In this document: positions 33,224 to 44,086 of the stretch, in pieces | Layout of the letters: every line of letters starts with the position of its first letter | How positions within the stretch are numbered: position 1 is the stretch's first letter | NCBI GenBank assembly: GCA_024509875.1 | Contig: JAMPIV010012444.1 | Location: forward strand, 62,001-126,000 | Length of the DNA stretch: 64,000 nt | Reading direction: 5' to 3' | Source of the DNA: Oreohelix idahoensis | Taxonomy: Eukaryota > Mollusca > Gastropoda > Stylommatophora > Oreohelicidae | Translations under genes and position numbers: made by a program | Notes under the pieces: model-generated | What the model saw: the letters and a program-made list of their open reading frames with translations, nothing else | Database searches by the model: none | What the model was told of the DNA's origin: nothing

Positions 33224-33229
33224 TATAAA
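33224..33229 (+). promoter_or_regulatory. TATA box of the element 2 LTR
   Basis: TATAAA in a GC-flanked context, 193 bp upstream of the AATAAA at 33417. The same pair is conserved in the right LTR at 39425 and 39608. Confidence 0.6.
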
Positions 33230-33416
33230 TACTATCTTGGTTGTTAGGGGAGACGGGAAAAGATAACATTTTTTCAAACACTTGTCGAAACGGGGCTCAT
33301 TGGTCAGACTCGCTGATATACACACTTGGGAGCGTTAGTTCGAAACCACTTGTTTAAAATAGCTTGATAAAGCATCAGTGCGTTGAAGCCAGCATATATT
33401 TGGCTCAATAAAAGCC

Positions 33417-33422
33417 TGGAAG
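33417..33422 (+). terminator. Polyadenylation signal in the element 2 LTR
   Basis: AATAAA downstream of the TATA box, as needed for a terminally redundant R region. The copy at 39608-39613 in the 3' LTR would be the one used. Confidence 0.5.
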
Positions 33423-34377
33423 ATAAGCAGATGGAAGTTTGTGCCAGTTTGTGCCAGAATTCATTGCTAATCAACGTATCTGTGTTATTCGTATGAATTG
33501 TGGGACAGTGGTCTTGATGGTACTGAGCAGCATCTGGTCAGAGATTTGCTGAATCCAGTGTCGGACAGCATACTCCTTGGTCCTTTTAGCTATCAGTGAG
33601 GTGTCTCCAGAGCCCAGAAGAGAATTCGAGCAGAGGAGTCCTCTCCTGCCGCCATCACTCAAGATAAGCAGAGTTGGCCAGCTGAGCTCAACATTATGTC
33701 CCCTCATCTTGAAATAACTTTATAAAAATACCATTCAGAGGGGAATTTACTTGTCTTAAAATCAGGAACTGTGAACATCTCCAATAATAGTCCCTAAAGA
33801 CAAACTATTGAAGTCATGATGACCAATACCAACAGAGCTTGAACAAAACAAAACCAGTATTACCTCATTTTACTACTACACAACTGACACACATAGAACA
33901 TTTGTACTAATATATGTCACTACAATATTCATATTAAATACATTCTGTACATAACTTGTAATTTAAATTGATTGTGATTCCTGGTTCCCTTGTAGTTGAA
34001 TCAGGACACATATTCATTCATGCCAGTAATGAATACATATTGTTATTTGAAAGTTCATCAGTGACTCTTTTAAGATATCTTTGTAGAGTGTTATATGTAT
34101 GTAAGTGTCACAGTGTTGTCAAGAGTAGTGGATTAAATTAAATTGTTTATCTGTCTGTTGTTGTGACTTACACTTCACCATACTCATACCCTAGACACAT
34201 AACGTAGCATCACACTATTCCAGAATAATTCTGACTGAGATATATAGATATGTGGTAGCAAGTAAGGTTATCTATAATACACTACTCTTAATAGATATAG
34301 ATACCTTCACAGCTGATCTCAGTCAGTACACTAAGTTCCCTATAAATATTTATAACATCCCACTTCACCACATATAT

Positions 34378-34397
34378 TGGGGTCTCGCTCTTGGGAT
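34378..34397 (+). other. Primer-binding site, tRNA-Pro-like (element 2)
   Basis: TGGGGTCTCGCTCTTGGGAT five bases after the 5' LTR. It matches the element 1 site at 17 of 20 positions, so both elements appear to use the same tRNA primer, or this copy has decayed. Confidence 0.6.
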
Positions 34398-34565
34398 TTT
34401 GAATCTTTCACTATTAAAAATATTGGGGGGTAATTCACTTCAGGGAATATAAGAATTAAAAGGTATCCTTGGGTGGAATTAAATAAGGTTGAGCTCACGG
34501 TGCCTGTGTTGTCCATTAGAGATTGAATTGTTGGTTAGACATTGTATAAATTTACATAATAGACA

Positions 34566-35755
34566 ATGGCGGACCTGGCCAAATTTCGATCTGCTGCGGT
34601 TCAGACTGCAAAAGAGTTAGGATTAGATGGGCAAGTTATGGTTGCCTATGTCACAACGGAATGTGACAAATTTATTGAACGCGAAGAAAGAAGATTAGAA
34701 AAAGAAGCCGAAAGAAGGTTAGAGGCTGAAAGGGAAATTAAGAAGTTACAATTTGAAGCTGAGGCTGAGACTAAGAGGTTGCAGATTGAGGCTGACAAAG
34801 AGGCTAAAGCATTGGAAGCCGAGGAAAGAAGACAAGCTGCAGAAAGGGAAGAGAGGAAATTAGCTGCAGAAAGGGAAGCAGAAGATAAAAGATTACAAAG
34901 GGAACATGAGTTACGACTAAGGGAGTTTGAGTTTCAAGGCCATGCTCCTGAAAATGGTGCCAGTCCCTTTGCCTCTGATGCTACGGTTACTCAGGGAGCC
35001 TCAACCTCAGCTATGAATTTTCATTTAGATCATTTTGTTGAGAAAGACGATGATATGAGAGCTACCTAAATAGGTATGAACTATTAGCTACCACGTATGG
35101 GTTAGAGAGAGAAAGGTGGAGCTTAAAGTTATCTCAGGGACTTCGTGGGGCAGCTTATGAAGTTTTTGCAAAAATGAGCAGAGGTGATCAGGAAAATTAT
35201 GACATGCTAAAGCAGGCTCTTTTGTTAAGGTATGAAAAGAATGCAGAGTTTTACAGGAAAAAATTTAGGAATGCTAAACTACTGTCAGGTGAAACCTATC
35301 ACCAGTTCTCTGCACGAATCGAGACATACTTGGAGAAATGGACTTCTCTGGGGAAAAACCCAAGATCTTAAGGAAATGGTCCTTATAGAGCAACTAAGAG
35401 AGTCCATGGCTCCAGACCTGAGAAAGTTTCTCATGGAACAAGGTGCAGAGAGGCTGGGTGAGTTGCTAAATGTTGCTGAAAGGTATCAAGCAGCTCAAGC
35501 AGAGGTAACAGGTAATAAAAAGAAACAGGTGGATAACTTTAGGGCACCACAGAACTTTAATAAATTTGATCCTAGGGATCAAAATAAAGGTAAGCACCAA
35601 TTTGATAGGCCACGGTATGACAATAAAAATAAATTCCCACAATTCGATGAAAGGAAATATAATGAAAGAAAATCTTTCAACCAAGGAAAAAGGTGGTGTA
35701 AGAATTGTAAGATGGACAATCATGACACTGACCGTTGCAGAAGGAAACCTGTGTA
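34566..35755 (+). pseudogene. gag: gag of element 2 (frameshifted)
   Basis: Starts ATG 34566 with a MADLAKFRSA N-terminus like element 1. A Glu/Arg-rich coiled coil follows (about residues 35-120), then the capsid region with WSLKLSQGLRG, KKFRNAKLLSGETYHQFSAR and a SCAN-like DLKEMVLIEQLRESM...RLGELLNVAERYQ stretch. The CCHC knuckle is CKNCKMDNHDTDRC near 35697-35738. The frame breaks near 35055-35075 and again near 35360. The protease segment found in element 1 after the knuckle is absent: the knuckle is followed almost at once by the start of the integrase region. Confidence 0.88.
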
Positions 35756-36152
35756 TATGGCAACCCTTCAGGTCAGGTCGACCTCAAGACAGGAGGAGGA
35801 TATTATGTTAGATACCACTCCAGAAGAGATGAGGAAGGCACAGGCTGGGGATAAAACACTCAAGCCTTGTTACAGAAAATTGTCAACTTGTCATACAACT
35901 CCAGGCAAGGGAGATTTTTACATGAAAAACAAGTTGATGTATAGGAAGACTGGAGCTAGATCCAAGGGTCACGGACAGCTGGTTCTTCCAAAAAGATATA
36001 GGGCAGACTTAATAAGGAGCCTACATGTGAAACCAGATGGGGACCATGAGAAGATAGGTACCCTCATTCAAAAGGTGGCTCACAATTATTATTGGCCCAA
36101 AGCAAGATGGGACATTGAGAATTTTGTAGAAAGGTGTAGCATAGCACATGAG
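35756..36152 (+). pseudogene. Integrase N-terminal remnant of element 2
   Basis: The stretch MATLQVRSTSRQEEDI... EEMRKAQAGDKTLKPCYRKL... GDFYMKNKLMYRKTGARSKGHGQLVLPK aligns with the start of element 1 pol. The zinc-finger region is partly kept (NYYWPKARWDIENFVERC), but the second Cys pair and the whole D,D35E core are lost after 36140. Confidence 0.8.
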
Positions 36153-36530
36153 GGAACACCCACAAGTGGGAACATGGATCAGGACCTGGACACGCCACGG
36201 GGCAAAATTAGGCCTGATAATAAAAAGAAAAATAGATTTGATAAAGTGGACCAATGGAATGGGAAGCCCCTTTTCACGGACAAGCTTCACTTAACTGTTT
36301 TACAATGGCCACTATGCGGAGAGTGCAAAAAGATGTCTTACCCCAGGATAAGCCGAAAATCCCTCAATCGGACTTAAACAAACTGGAGGAAGAGGATGTA
36401 GAGAGGAAATCTCTCATCAAGATTTTAAGTGGGGAGAAAGCCCCAAAAGAAAAATTGGTAGCGGTCGTTTTGTGAATGATAATTCTGGGAGGAAAAATCA
36501 TCACTATAAAGCTTCAAGTGGAAGAGGAAG
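36153..36530 (+). other. Unrelated segment replacing the integrase core
   Basis: About 380 bp with no counterpart in element 1. One frame (36254-36475) is open, Lys/Glu-rich (NKLEEEDVERKSLIKILSGE) and in phase with the GPY/F frame that starts at 36476, apart from a TGA at 36473-36475. The origin of this segment is unknown; it may be a captured or rearranged sequence. Confidence 0.55.
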
Positions 36531-36934
36531 GACCATTACCGGTGCATGGACAAATAGGTTCCACACCAATAAAAGGTCCATATGTAGCTTTGTTAAGAAC
36601 GTGGACTGATGAAAAGGCAGAGGAAAACATTACATCTTCATACCAATATGTGAATGAGCTGACCACTCGGTTGAAAACTGGCTGGAAACTTGCCAATGAA
36701 AATTTGAAACAAGCCAGGAAGAAACATGCTGCCTATTATAACAGGAAGGCGAAAGACAGAAATTTGGCTGTGGGAGAGAAAGTACTGCTTCTTTTGCCCG
36801 GGAGTCAGAATAAGTTACAAATTGGATGGCAGGGTCCATATACAGTTCTAGAGAAGGTGTCTAGAACAAATTATAAGATAGATAAGAAGGGGAAAGAAAA
36901 AATCTATCATGTGAATCTCCTGAAGAAATATTAG
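36476..36934 (+). pseudogene. Integrase GPY/F module of element 2
   Basis: From about 36560 the frame matches element 1 closely: PIKGPYVALLRTWTDEKAEE, the HAAYYNRKAKDR helix and GWQGPYTVLEKVSRTNYK with the GPY motif, ending at a stop near 36932. In element 1 this module reads straight on into reverse transcriptase. Confidence 0.85.
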
Positions 36935-36961
36935 GAAAGAGAACATCAGGAAGAGACACAC

Positions 36962-38487
36962 TTGTTGACCTTGTCCATCGCCATGGAGATGAAAAAGGAA
37001 CCACTTTCATCATTTGAATATCCATTACACCCCTGTGAGACAGCAGCACAGGTGAAAATCAGTACACATTTAACGAAAACTCAGAAAGAGAGAGTGCAAC
37101 AGGTTCTAAATAATCATGCAGAGGTGTTAACAGACCGACCAGGGCATACAAACCTATTGGAATATGATATGAAACTCATAGACTCCACACCTGTCTGTAT
37201 GAAACCATATTCGATTCCGTTTGCTAAGGAAAAAGCTTTGAAGGAAGAGATAGACTATCTGTTGAAGGAAGGAATATTTCGCACAGTGAGTCTTCGTATA
37301 GTTCCGGTGTTGTACTCTTAAGGAAGCCCTCTGGAGAACATAGACTCTGTATAGATTACAGGAGACTGAATGCTATTACAGAAGGACAGGTGGATCCATT
37401 GCCGGATACAAATCAGCTGTTTGCCAGGCTAAATAAAGCTAAATATTTCTCAAAAGTGGATCTGAGTAAAGGATACTATCAGATTCCAGTAAAGCCTGAG
37501 GTTAGACCATACCTAGCTTTTAGTACCTCAGAAGGACACTATGAGTTTAATAGATTGCCATTTGGATTGAAGAATGCACCTAGTGTCTTCTCTAGAATGA
37601 TGAGAAAATTATTGGATCCTCTGAATAATCCCTGTATAACAAATTTTATGGATGATATCCTTATAGCAACAGAAACATTTGAGGAACACATTGACTCTCT
37701 GAACATGCTGTTTGATCGACTTAGGGAGGCAAATTTAACAGCCCGACCAACCAAATGTTGCGTTGGATGTAAAGAATTGGAATTTTTGGGACACACAGTT
37801 TATCAGGGAAACATGACCCCTGACCCAAAGAATTTAGAGAAACTACAGAAAGCCCCGAGACCACAAACCAAGAAGGACGTGAGATCCTTTGTCTCATTAT
37901 GTGGTTTCTACCAGAAGTATATCAAAAACTTTAATTCCATATGTGCACCTTTAACGGAATTGACACGTAAAGGACTTCCAGATCGCATTACATGGACACC
38001 ACAATGTGAAATGACTTACCAAGAATTGAAGGAAAAGCTCACAAGTAAACCCATTTTGAAATTACCTGACTTAAGTCAAGAATTCATAGTAAGGACGGAT
38101 GCAAGTAATATTGGGTTAGGTGCAACTTTACTACAGAAATCAGATGCATTGGATGGGGAATTAAGCCCAGTGGCATATGCTAGCAGAAAGTTGAATAAAG
38201 CTGAAATCAACTACTCAACTAGCGAAAAAGAATGTCTTGCAGTAATATGGGCAATAAAGAAATTCAATATTTATCTATATGGGAAGGCATTTAAGTTGCA
38301 AACTGACCACAAACCTTTATCGTTTTTAGCACAGGCTAAGCATGAGAACTCTAGGTTACTCCGATGGTCTTTGCTTCTGGCTCCATATAATTTTAGCATT
38401 GAATATATATCTGGAAAAACCAATCTGGGAGCGGATTTTTTAAGCCGCCATCCGTGTGATGAGAATCACCGTAAACCCCAGAAATAA
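36962..38487 (+). pseudogene. pol: Reverse transcriptase and RNase H of element 2
   Basis: The region upstream of RT (36962-37290) and the RT/RNase H frame (about 37300-38487) are separated by one frameshift near 37280-37320. Motifs: KVDLSKGYYQIPV, LPFGLKNAPSVFS, FMDDILIAT (catalytic Asp pair near 37650), the CCVGCKELEFLGH palm end, then RNase H with RTDASN, STSEKECLAVIW and TDHKPL, ending GADFLSRHP. About 80 percent of residues match element 1 by eye. The sequence after the frameshift is long and intact, which fits recent activity. Confidence 0.9.
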
Positions 38488-38543
38488 TAATAAATTTCTC
38501 TATGTGTATATAGAATAAAGGACTGACATATAATGTCTGTTTT

Positions 38544-38554
38544 AAGAGGGGAGG
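38544..38554 (+). other. Polypurine tract of element 2
   Basis: AAGAGGGGAGG directly before the TG of the 3' LTR. Confidence 0.85.
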
Positions 38555-40571
38555 TGTCATGAAATATTCTAATCCAAATATATAAATTATTAGGTAAATA
38601 TGAAGCCTAACAAATAAAATTAATAAAGAGAAGAGCAATGGGAAAATGACAGTGCTGTCACCAAGAATGTACTCGAAATCCCCCTTGTTTTCTGCTTCGT
38701 CTGCAAATTGTAACGCTTTCACGTTGATAGTAAAAGCTTACTGTATTATACCCGCTTTCTTCAATGAAACGTGTGCTGCATTTCTAAGAAAAAACATTGA
38801 GACGTACTGCGTAATGACCTAAATTAATCCTAACATTAATTATATTACGTTACCAAAACGAACGAACAGATGGACAAAAGGATAGCGAGAGGGGAGGGCT
38901 GAAAATCAGGAACGCATGCAACACGCGACGCGCGATATACAAATGCTGGCATCACGCGTGTAAGTCTACAAGCACTAACTTTTTCAGACGGACAGTGATA
39001 AAATACACTACCCTTTCCCAGAGTTAGGTTTATAAATCATAACAGACTCTTATTAGAAAAGATAACAATAGATGGGTTTACGTTTGAACACATAACAGTA
39101 CCCAGACAGCACATCTACCAAACAGGAGGTAGAAGAAATTGCATATTTTGAACGCAGCCACGTAGCTCCTTTAAATTAGTATTATTGGGTTCCTTAGGGC
39201 TTGCTGACAAATAATATGTAAAACGTTACGCAAATAGTCCAGGAATTAATAAATTATACCCAAAATAAAATATTGGGGGTGCCTGACAGCATAAAATCAT
39301 TTCTGCTCATAAGATTTTTTTTTAACGTGTTTGGAAAAAATTTACGTTACAGAAATAGCCTACCATGTAAACTTCAAATTGATTGGAGCGCAACAAATGA
39401 AAGCCTAACCACGATTGGTCGGGCTATAAATACTATCTTGGTTGTTAGGGGAGACGGGAAAAGATAACATTTTTTCAAACACTTGTCGAAACGGGGCTCA
39501 TTGGTCAGACTCGCTGATATACACACTTGGGAGCGTTAGTTCGAAACCACTTGTTTAAAATAGCTTGATAAAGCATCAGTGCGTTGAAGCCAGCATATAT
39601 TTGGCTCAATAAAAGCCTGGAACATAGGCAGATGGAAGTTTGTGCCAGTTTGTGCCAGAATTCATTGCTAATCAACGTATCTGTGTTATTCGTATGAATT
39701 GTGGGACAGTGGTCTTGATGGTACTGAGCAGCATCTGGTCAGAGATTTGCTGAATCCAGTGTCGGACAGCATACTCCTTGGTCCTTTTAGCTATCAGTGA
39801 GGTGTCTCCAGAGCCCAGAAGAGAATTCGAGCAGAGGAGTCCTCTCCTGCCGCCATCACTCAAGATAAGCAGAGTTGGCCAGATGAGCTCAACATTATGT
39901 CCCCTCATCTTGAAATAACTTTATAAAAATACCATTCAGAGGGGAATTTACTTGTCTTAAAATCAGGAACTGTGAACATCTCCAATAATAGTCCCTAAAG
40001 ACAAACTATTGAAGTCATGATGACCAATACCAACAGAGCTTGAACAAAACAAAACCAGTATTACCTCATTTTACTACTACACAACTGACACACATAGAAC
40101 ATTTGTAATAATATATGTCACTACAATATTCATATTAAATACATTCTGTACATAACTTGTAATTTAAATTGATTGTGATTCCTGGTTCCCTTGTAGTTGA
40201 ATCAGGACACATATTCATTCATGCCAGTAATGAATACATATTGTTATTGAAAGTTCATCAGTGACTCTTTTAAGATATCTTTGTAGAGTGTTATATGTAT
40301 GTAAGTGTCACAGTGTTGTCAAGAGTAGTGGATTAAATTAAATTGTTTATCTGTCTGTTGTTGTGACTTACACTTCACCATACTCATACCCTAGACACAT
40401 AACGTAGCATCACACTATTCCAGAATAATTCTGACTGAGATAAGAGATATGTGGTAGCAAGTAAGGTTATCTATAATACACTACTCTTAATAGATATAGA
40501 TACCTTCACAGCTGATCTCAGTCAGTACACTAAGTTCCCTATAAATATTTATAACATCCCACTTCACCACA
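38555..40571 (+). repeat. 3' LTR of element 2
   Basis: 2017 bp, nearly identical to 32355-34372. Small differences include one-base indels in A or T runs and a changed ATATATAGATATG/ATAAGAGATATG site near the 3' end. Confidence 0.93.
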
Positions 40572-40576
40572 CTGAT

Positions 40577-40815
40577 CCGCCTTCTTTTATAAAGAATTAA
40601 GCATTTATTAATTTCAGTTCGTTCAATCCCCCACCCTGATTTACTCAGTGGAATTCGTCTTATTATGGTATAGTTCTGTTTAGAGTGTATTCTGTAAATT
40701 GACTGAGACAAACATGCAGTACATTCAAAATGGTTAAATCGACGTTAAATTTGTATATTTACAAATAAATTTAATAATCACTTAGGTGTAAACAGGGTTT
40801 TAAGAAAATGAATAA
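40577..40815 (+). repeat. Rep-A copy d, second part
   Basis: Continues the Rep-A sequence with CACCCTGATTTACTCAGTGG and TTGACTGAGACAAACATGCAGT, matching copy e inverted near 51540-51630. It is cut at TTA by the DNA transposon at 40819. Confidence 0.65.
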
Positions 40816-40930
40816 TTACACTGACAAACAACATTTTTCTTTCTTATATAAGAATAAGTGTTCTTAGGTCAGTTTCTTGCGCTGATTTCAAATTTGAAAT
40901 CCGTTTATCTCTATCACGTCAGGTTCTTAA

Positions 40931-42010
40931 CTCTTTCATTCCAGAGTTATTTTGCACGCTGTGCCAGACTTTTTTTGTGGGCAGAATTTTATAGAGTGAA
41001 GTGTTCATCTTTCAGTCTAAATTTGTTTGTGAATTTTCCTTTGAACATGTACTTATTATATACCAAACTGTAGGGAAATGGATAGAGAATTCAAATATAT
41101 AATGTCTGTGGTAGTATTAACACAAGTATGTTCGGTATAATTTAATCATTTTGCATGTAAAATTGAAAAACGCTAAAAAGTTGACTGTAGAATACGATCT
41201 TACCAAAGACAAATTACTGTCGTAGACAATAAAACTTTCTTTTTAGTCTTCAAACGTCAAGTTAATCCATATACAAAGTAAAAAAAAACATGCTTATGGC
41301 CAAAATTAGTAGATTTAGTGTTATTCGCACCAGTTTGTCCGTGGTTCTTTGTAAGAAAAAAAATAAATTATGCAATCGTACATTACATAATTTTTCAAAC
41401 AAATAAATAAGAATAACGTCAATATAAATACTTTTTTTACTCTTGTTTAATGTTTTAATAGTATCCCTAGCTTCATCTTCTACCAAGAAAAGAACTAGAG
41501 ATTAGATGTTACGGTAGGTCTAGTTTGTTGCTTTTTGATCGGCCAGAATACGACTACGCCAACTCATCAACTATAAACTTAGTGTGTCTAGCTTTTCTGC
41601 ACAGATTCCGTATTTTGACAAACAAACTGTGACTACCAAACAATATCATCAATGTCAGCAAATGTTTCAAAGTAGTTTGACACAATTATTTTGCTTAGGA
41701 GACTTAGAAAATGTAAATATAAAGCGTGACATATTTCTCTTGCAATAACGACGAAAAACGCAAACACGTAAATCTTCACAAAAAATTGTGATAATAACAT
41801 CAAAACACGCACACGTGCTGATTAACTACAGTCAAATTAGTTGTTTAGATAGTAGCGGAAGTCATTCTACGAATTTCAATATATGAACTGCATTAAACGG
41901 ATGATTTTTAAGGTTTATGCGTGATAAACTAAAAACCACGCTGTGAGCGTTGCTGTGGCACGGCGTGTTAAATTTTGCAACGTTCAGAGCGTTGCTGTGG
42001 AGTCAAAGAG
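40931..42010. mobile_element. TTAA-flanked MITE-like insertion (piggyBac-type signature)
   Basis: TTAA at 40927-40930 and 42011-42014 bounds a 1.08-kb segment whose ends are inverted: CTCTTTCATTCC on the left, CTCTTTGACTCC on the reversed right. Further inside there is a shared CACGC(T/C)GTGCCA motif. A TTAA duplication is the mark of piggyBac-like elements. It contains no transposase. Confidence 0.5.
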
Positions 42011-42199
42011 TTAAGATATTTGTGAATAAATATATTTTTGGGAAACCGTTATTTGCTCCGTTTCATTTTTACTATATAACTTTTTAAAAAATAATGAAAT
42101 GCAAAATAATTCTACTTTTTATACTGCTAAAAGATGCATGACATATGTTACGTTATATTTCAAATAGTTACTGTTTTTTGAAATAATTCTGAGTGAAAT

Positions 42200-43891
42200 A
42201 TGGCTTCTAGAAGTTGTAGAAATTCGGCTGATCTGTTCTGTTACGTGTGCGGATATTTTACCGATCGTGTTCACCAGAAAAACTTTACAACATTGCTAAA
42301 GAAAGCATATGAACTTTATTTCGATTCGAAAGTTGATGATGCAAATAAATCTTGGATGCCAAATGCAGTTTGTTCGACTTGTACAAATACATTGGCAGGT
42401 TGGTTATGAAAATCGCCGAAGCATAAGTCGATGCCTTTTGGAGTGCCAGTAATATGGCATGAACCGCCAAATCACGCTACTGATTGTTACTTCTGCTTGA
42501 CAAATATCTATGGTTTCACTTTTAAAACTAGAGAGTCTGTGGTTTATCCAAATATTGAATCGGTTTCGAAACCAGTGCCTCATGATCCAATCACGTGTCC
42601 GATCCCAGTTCCACCAGAACAATATCCGTTGGACATGAATGAACTATCAGAAAGTGATAGTTTACCTGCTTTAGAAACTAATTCTGACTCGGATTATATA
42701 CCGGTGAATGATGGTGTTCACTTAATTAACCATTCAGAACTTTCAGATCTAATACGTGATCTCGCTCTCACCAAAGGACAAGCGGAATTACTCGGTTCGC
42801 GACTCAAAGAATGGAATCTTTTAGCGCCCAATACTCCGATATCTACATTTCGTCATAGACACAGAGAACTTGTTCAATACTTTGAGATGAATGATGACAT
42901 TTGCTATTGCAAAGATGTAAAAGGTCTAATGGTGCACCTCGGTCATGAGCACATAGTCAACGAATGGCGACTTTTCATCGACTCTTCCAAGACTAGTCTA
43001 AAAGCCGTGTTATTGCATAATGGAAATTTATTTTCATCAATTCCAGTCGCTTACTCTGTTCATATGAAAGAAACTTATGACAATATGGCTATACTTTTGG
43101 CAAAAATAAAGTACAATGACTACCAATGGCGGATTTGTGGAGACCTAAAGGTCATTGCAATTCTCACGGGCATGCAGACTGGGTATACTAAATTTTGTTG
43201 CTTCCTATATGAATGGGACAGCCGCAACAGACAGGAACATTATGCAAGAAAGGTGTGGCCTATCAGGGATCGTATGCAGCTCGGGCATAAAAATGTAATA
43301 CACGAGCCATTAGTTAACAAAGACAGCATCATTTTACCACCGTTACATATAAAGTTGGGGCTCATGAAGAATTTCGTAAAAGCGTTAGATAAAACGAGCA
43401 AAGCTTTCACTTATCTTCGAGAAAAGTTTCCGCAAATTAGCGATGCAAAGATAAAGAAAGGTATCTTTGTAGGACCTCAGATTAGGAAAGTTATTGCAGA
43501 CAAACAATTCGAGAACTTGTTACATGGTAGTGAACTTCGCGCATGGATGGCATTCAAATCGATCGTCTATAACTTTCTGGGAAATCACAAATCTGTCGAC
43601 TATGTGCATATTGTTAAGCAGGGCATAGATGCATACAGAATTATGGGCTGTAACATGTCCCTCAAAATCCATTTGCTCGATTCGCATCTTGACTTTTTCC
43701 CTGACAACCTTGGCGAAGTCAGCGATGAACATGGAGAACGATTCCATCAAGATATCGCCGTAATGGAGTCACGTTATCAAGGACAGTGGAGTGTGACCAT
43801 GTTTGCCGATTATTGTTGGATGCTTCATCGCGATGTACCACATGCCATTCACCGACGAAAGTCGACTGCAAAGAAATTCAAGCCTACATAA
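42200..43891 (+). pseudogene. Transposase-like protein with one internal stop
   Basis: A 563-residue frame starts ATG 42200 and ends TAA 43889-43891, with one in-frame TGA at 42407-42409. The N-terminus has CxxC pairs CYVC, CSTC and CYFC, likely a zinc-binding domain. The rest includes WRLFIDSSKTSLKAVLLHNG, WRICGDLKVIAIL, MQTGYTKFCCFLYEWDSR, LPPLHIKLGLMKNFVKAL and DEHGERFHQDI. Asp 261, Asp 315 and Glu 513 are candidates for a DDE triad in an RNase H-like fold; this is inference. It lies between the terminal inverted repeats of the 40819-44083 element and is probably its transposase. I recall similar unannotated proteins from arthropod and cnidarian genomes, unverified. Confidence 0.65.
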
Positions 43892-44086
43892 CTGTTATAC
43901 TTCTTGTACAAATGATGTTGTTATACTGTATGCGTTGTTAAAAAACTTCAATTGCGTATTTCTAGAGATCCCGACCTGATAGAGAAAAACGGTTTGCAGA
44001 TTTAAAAACAGCGCATTAAAATTGACCAGAAAAACATAGAAATGTTAGAGAAAGAAAAAAAAAAATTTTTTTGTTAGCCAGTGTTA

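Larger units (their letters stand above)
32355..34372 (+). repeat. 5' LTR of element 2
   Basis: 2018 bp. It contains an inverted CCAAT (ATTGG near 33213), TATAAA at 33224-33229 (GGGCTATAAATAC) and AATAAA at 33417-33422. This suggests a U3 of about 0.9 kb, a short R and an unusually long U5 of about 0.9 kb. Confidence 0.93.
32355..40571 (+). mobile_element. Ty3/gypsy retrotransposon, Gmr1-type (element 2)
   Basis: An 8.2-kb element with LTRs at 32355-34372 and 38555-40571, both TGTCATG...CCACA, and 5-bp duplication CTGAT. The LTRs differ at only about 15 places by eye over 2.0 kb, so insertion is recent. Order is primer site, gag, CCHC knuckle, integrase finger, GPY/F module, reverse transcriptase, RNase H, polypurine tract, the same order as element 1. 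It lacks the protease, and the integrase catalytic core is replaced by about 380 bp of other sequence. Gag and pol are frameshifted. It is thus a defective family member that probably moved with proteins from an intact relative. Confidence 0.93.
40819..44083 (+). mobile_element. DNA transposon with CACTG...CAGTG ends
   Basis: Left end CACTGACAAACAACATTTTTCTTTCTT and the reverse complement of the right end, CACTGGCTAACAAAAAA followed by a T-run and CTTTCTC, form imperfect terminal inverted repeats. TTA flanks both sides (40816-40818 and 44084-44086). The Rep-A sequence on either side joins up when compared with copy e, which confirms insertion. CACT(A/G) termini with 2-3 bp duplications are typical of the CMC (EnSpm/CACTA) superfamily, but the encoded protein was not recognised as a CMC transposase. 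It carries the gene at 42200-43891 and an inner TTAA-flanked insertion. Confidence 0.72.

Noticed and set aside
40819..44083. Firm assignment of the CACTG element to CMC/EnSpm
   Set aside because: Ends and duplication length fit, but the protein has no CMC transposase motif that I can recognise, so only the structural resemblance is reported.
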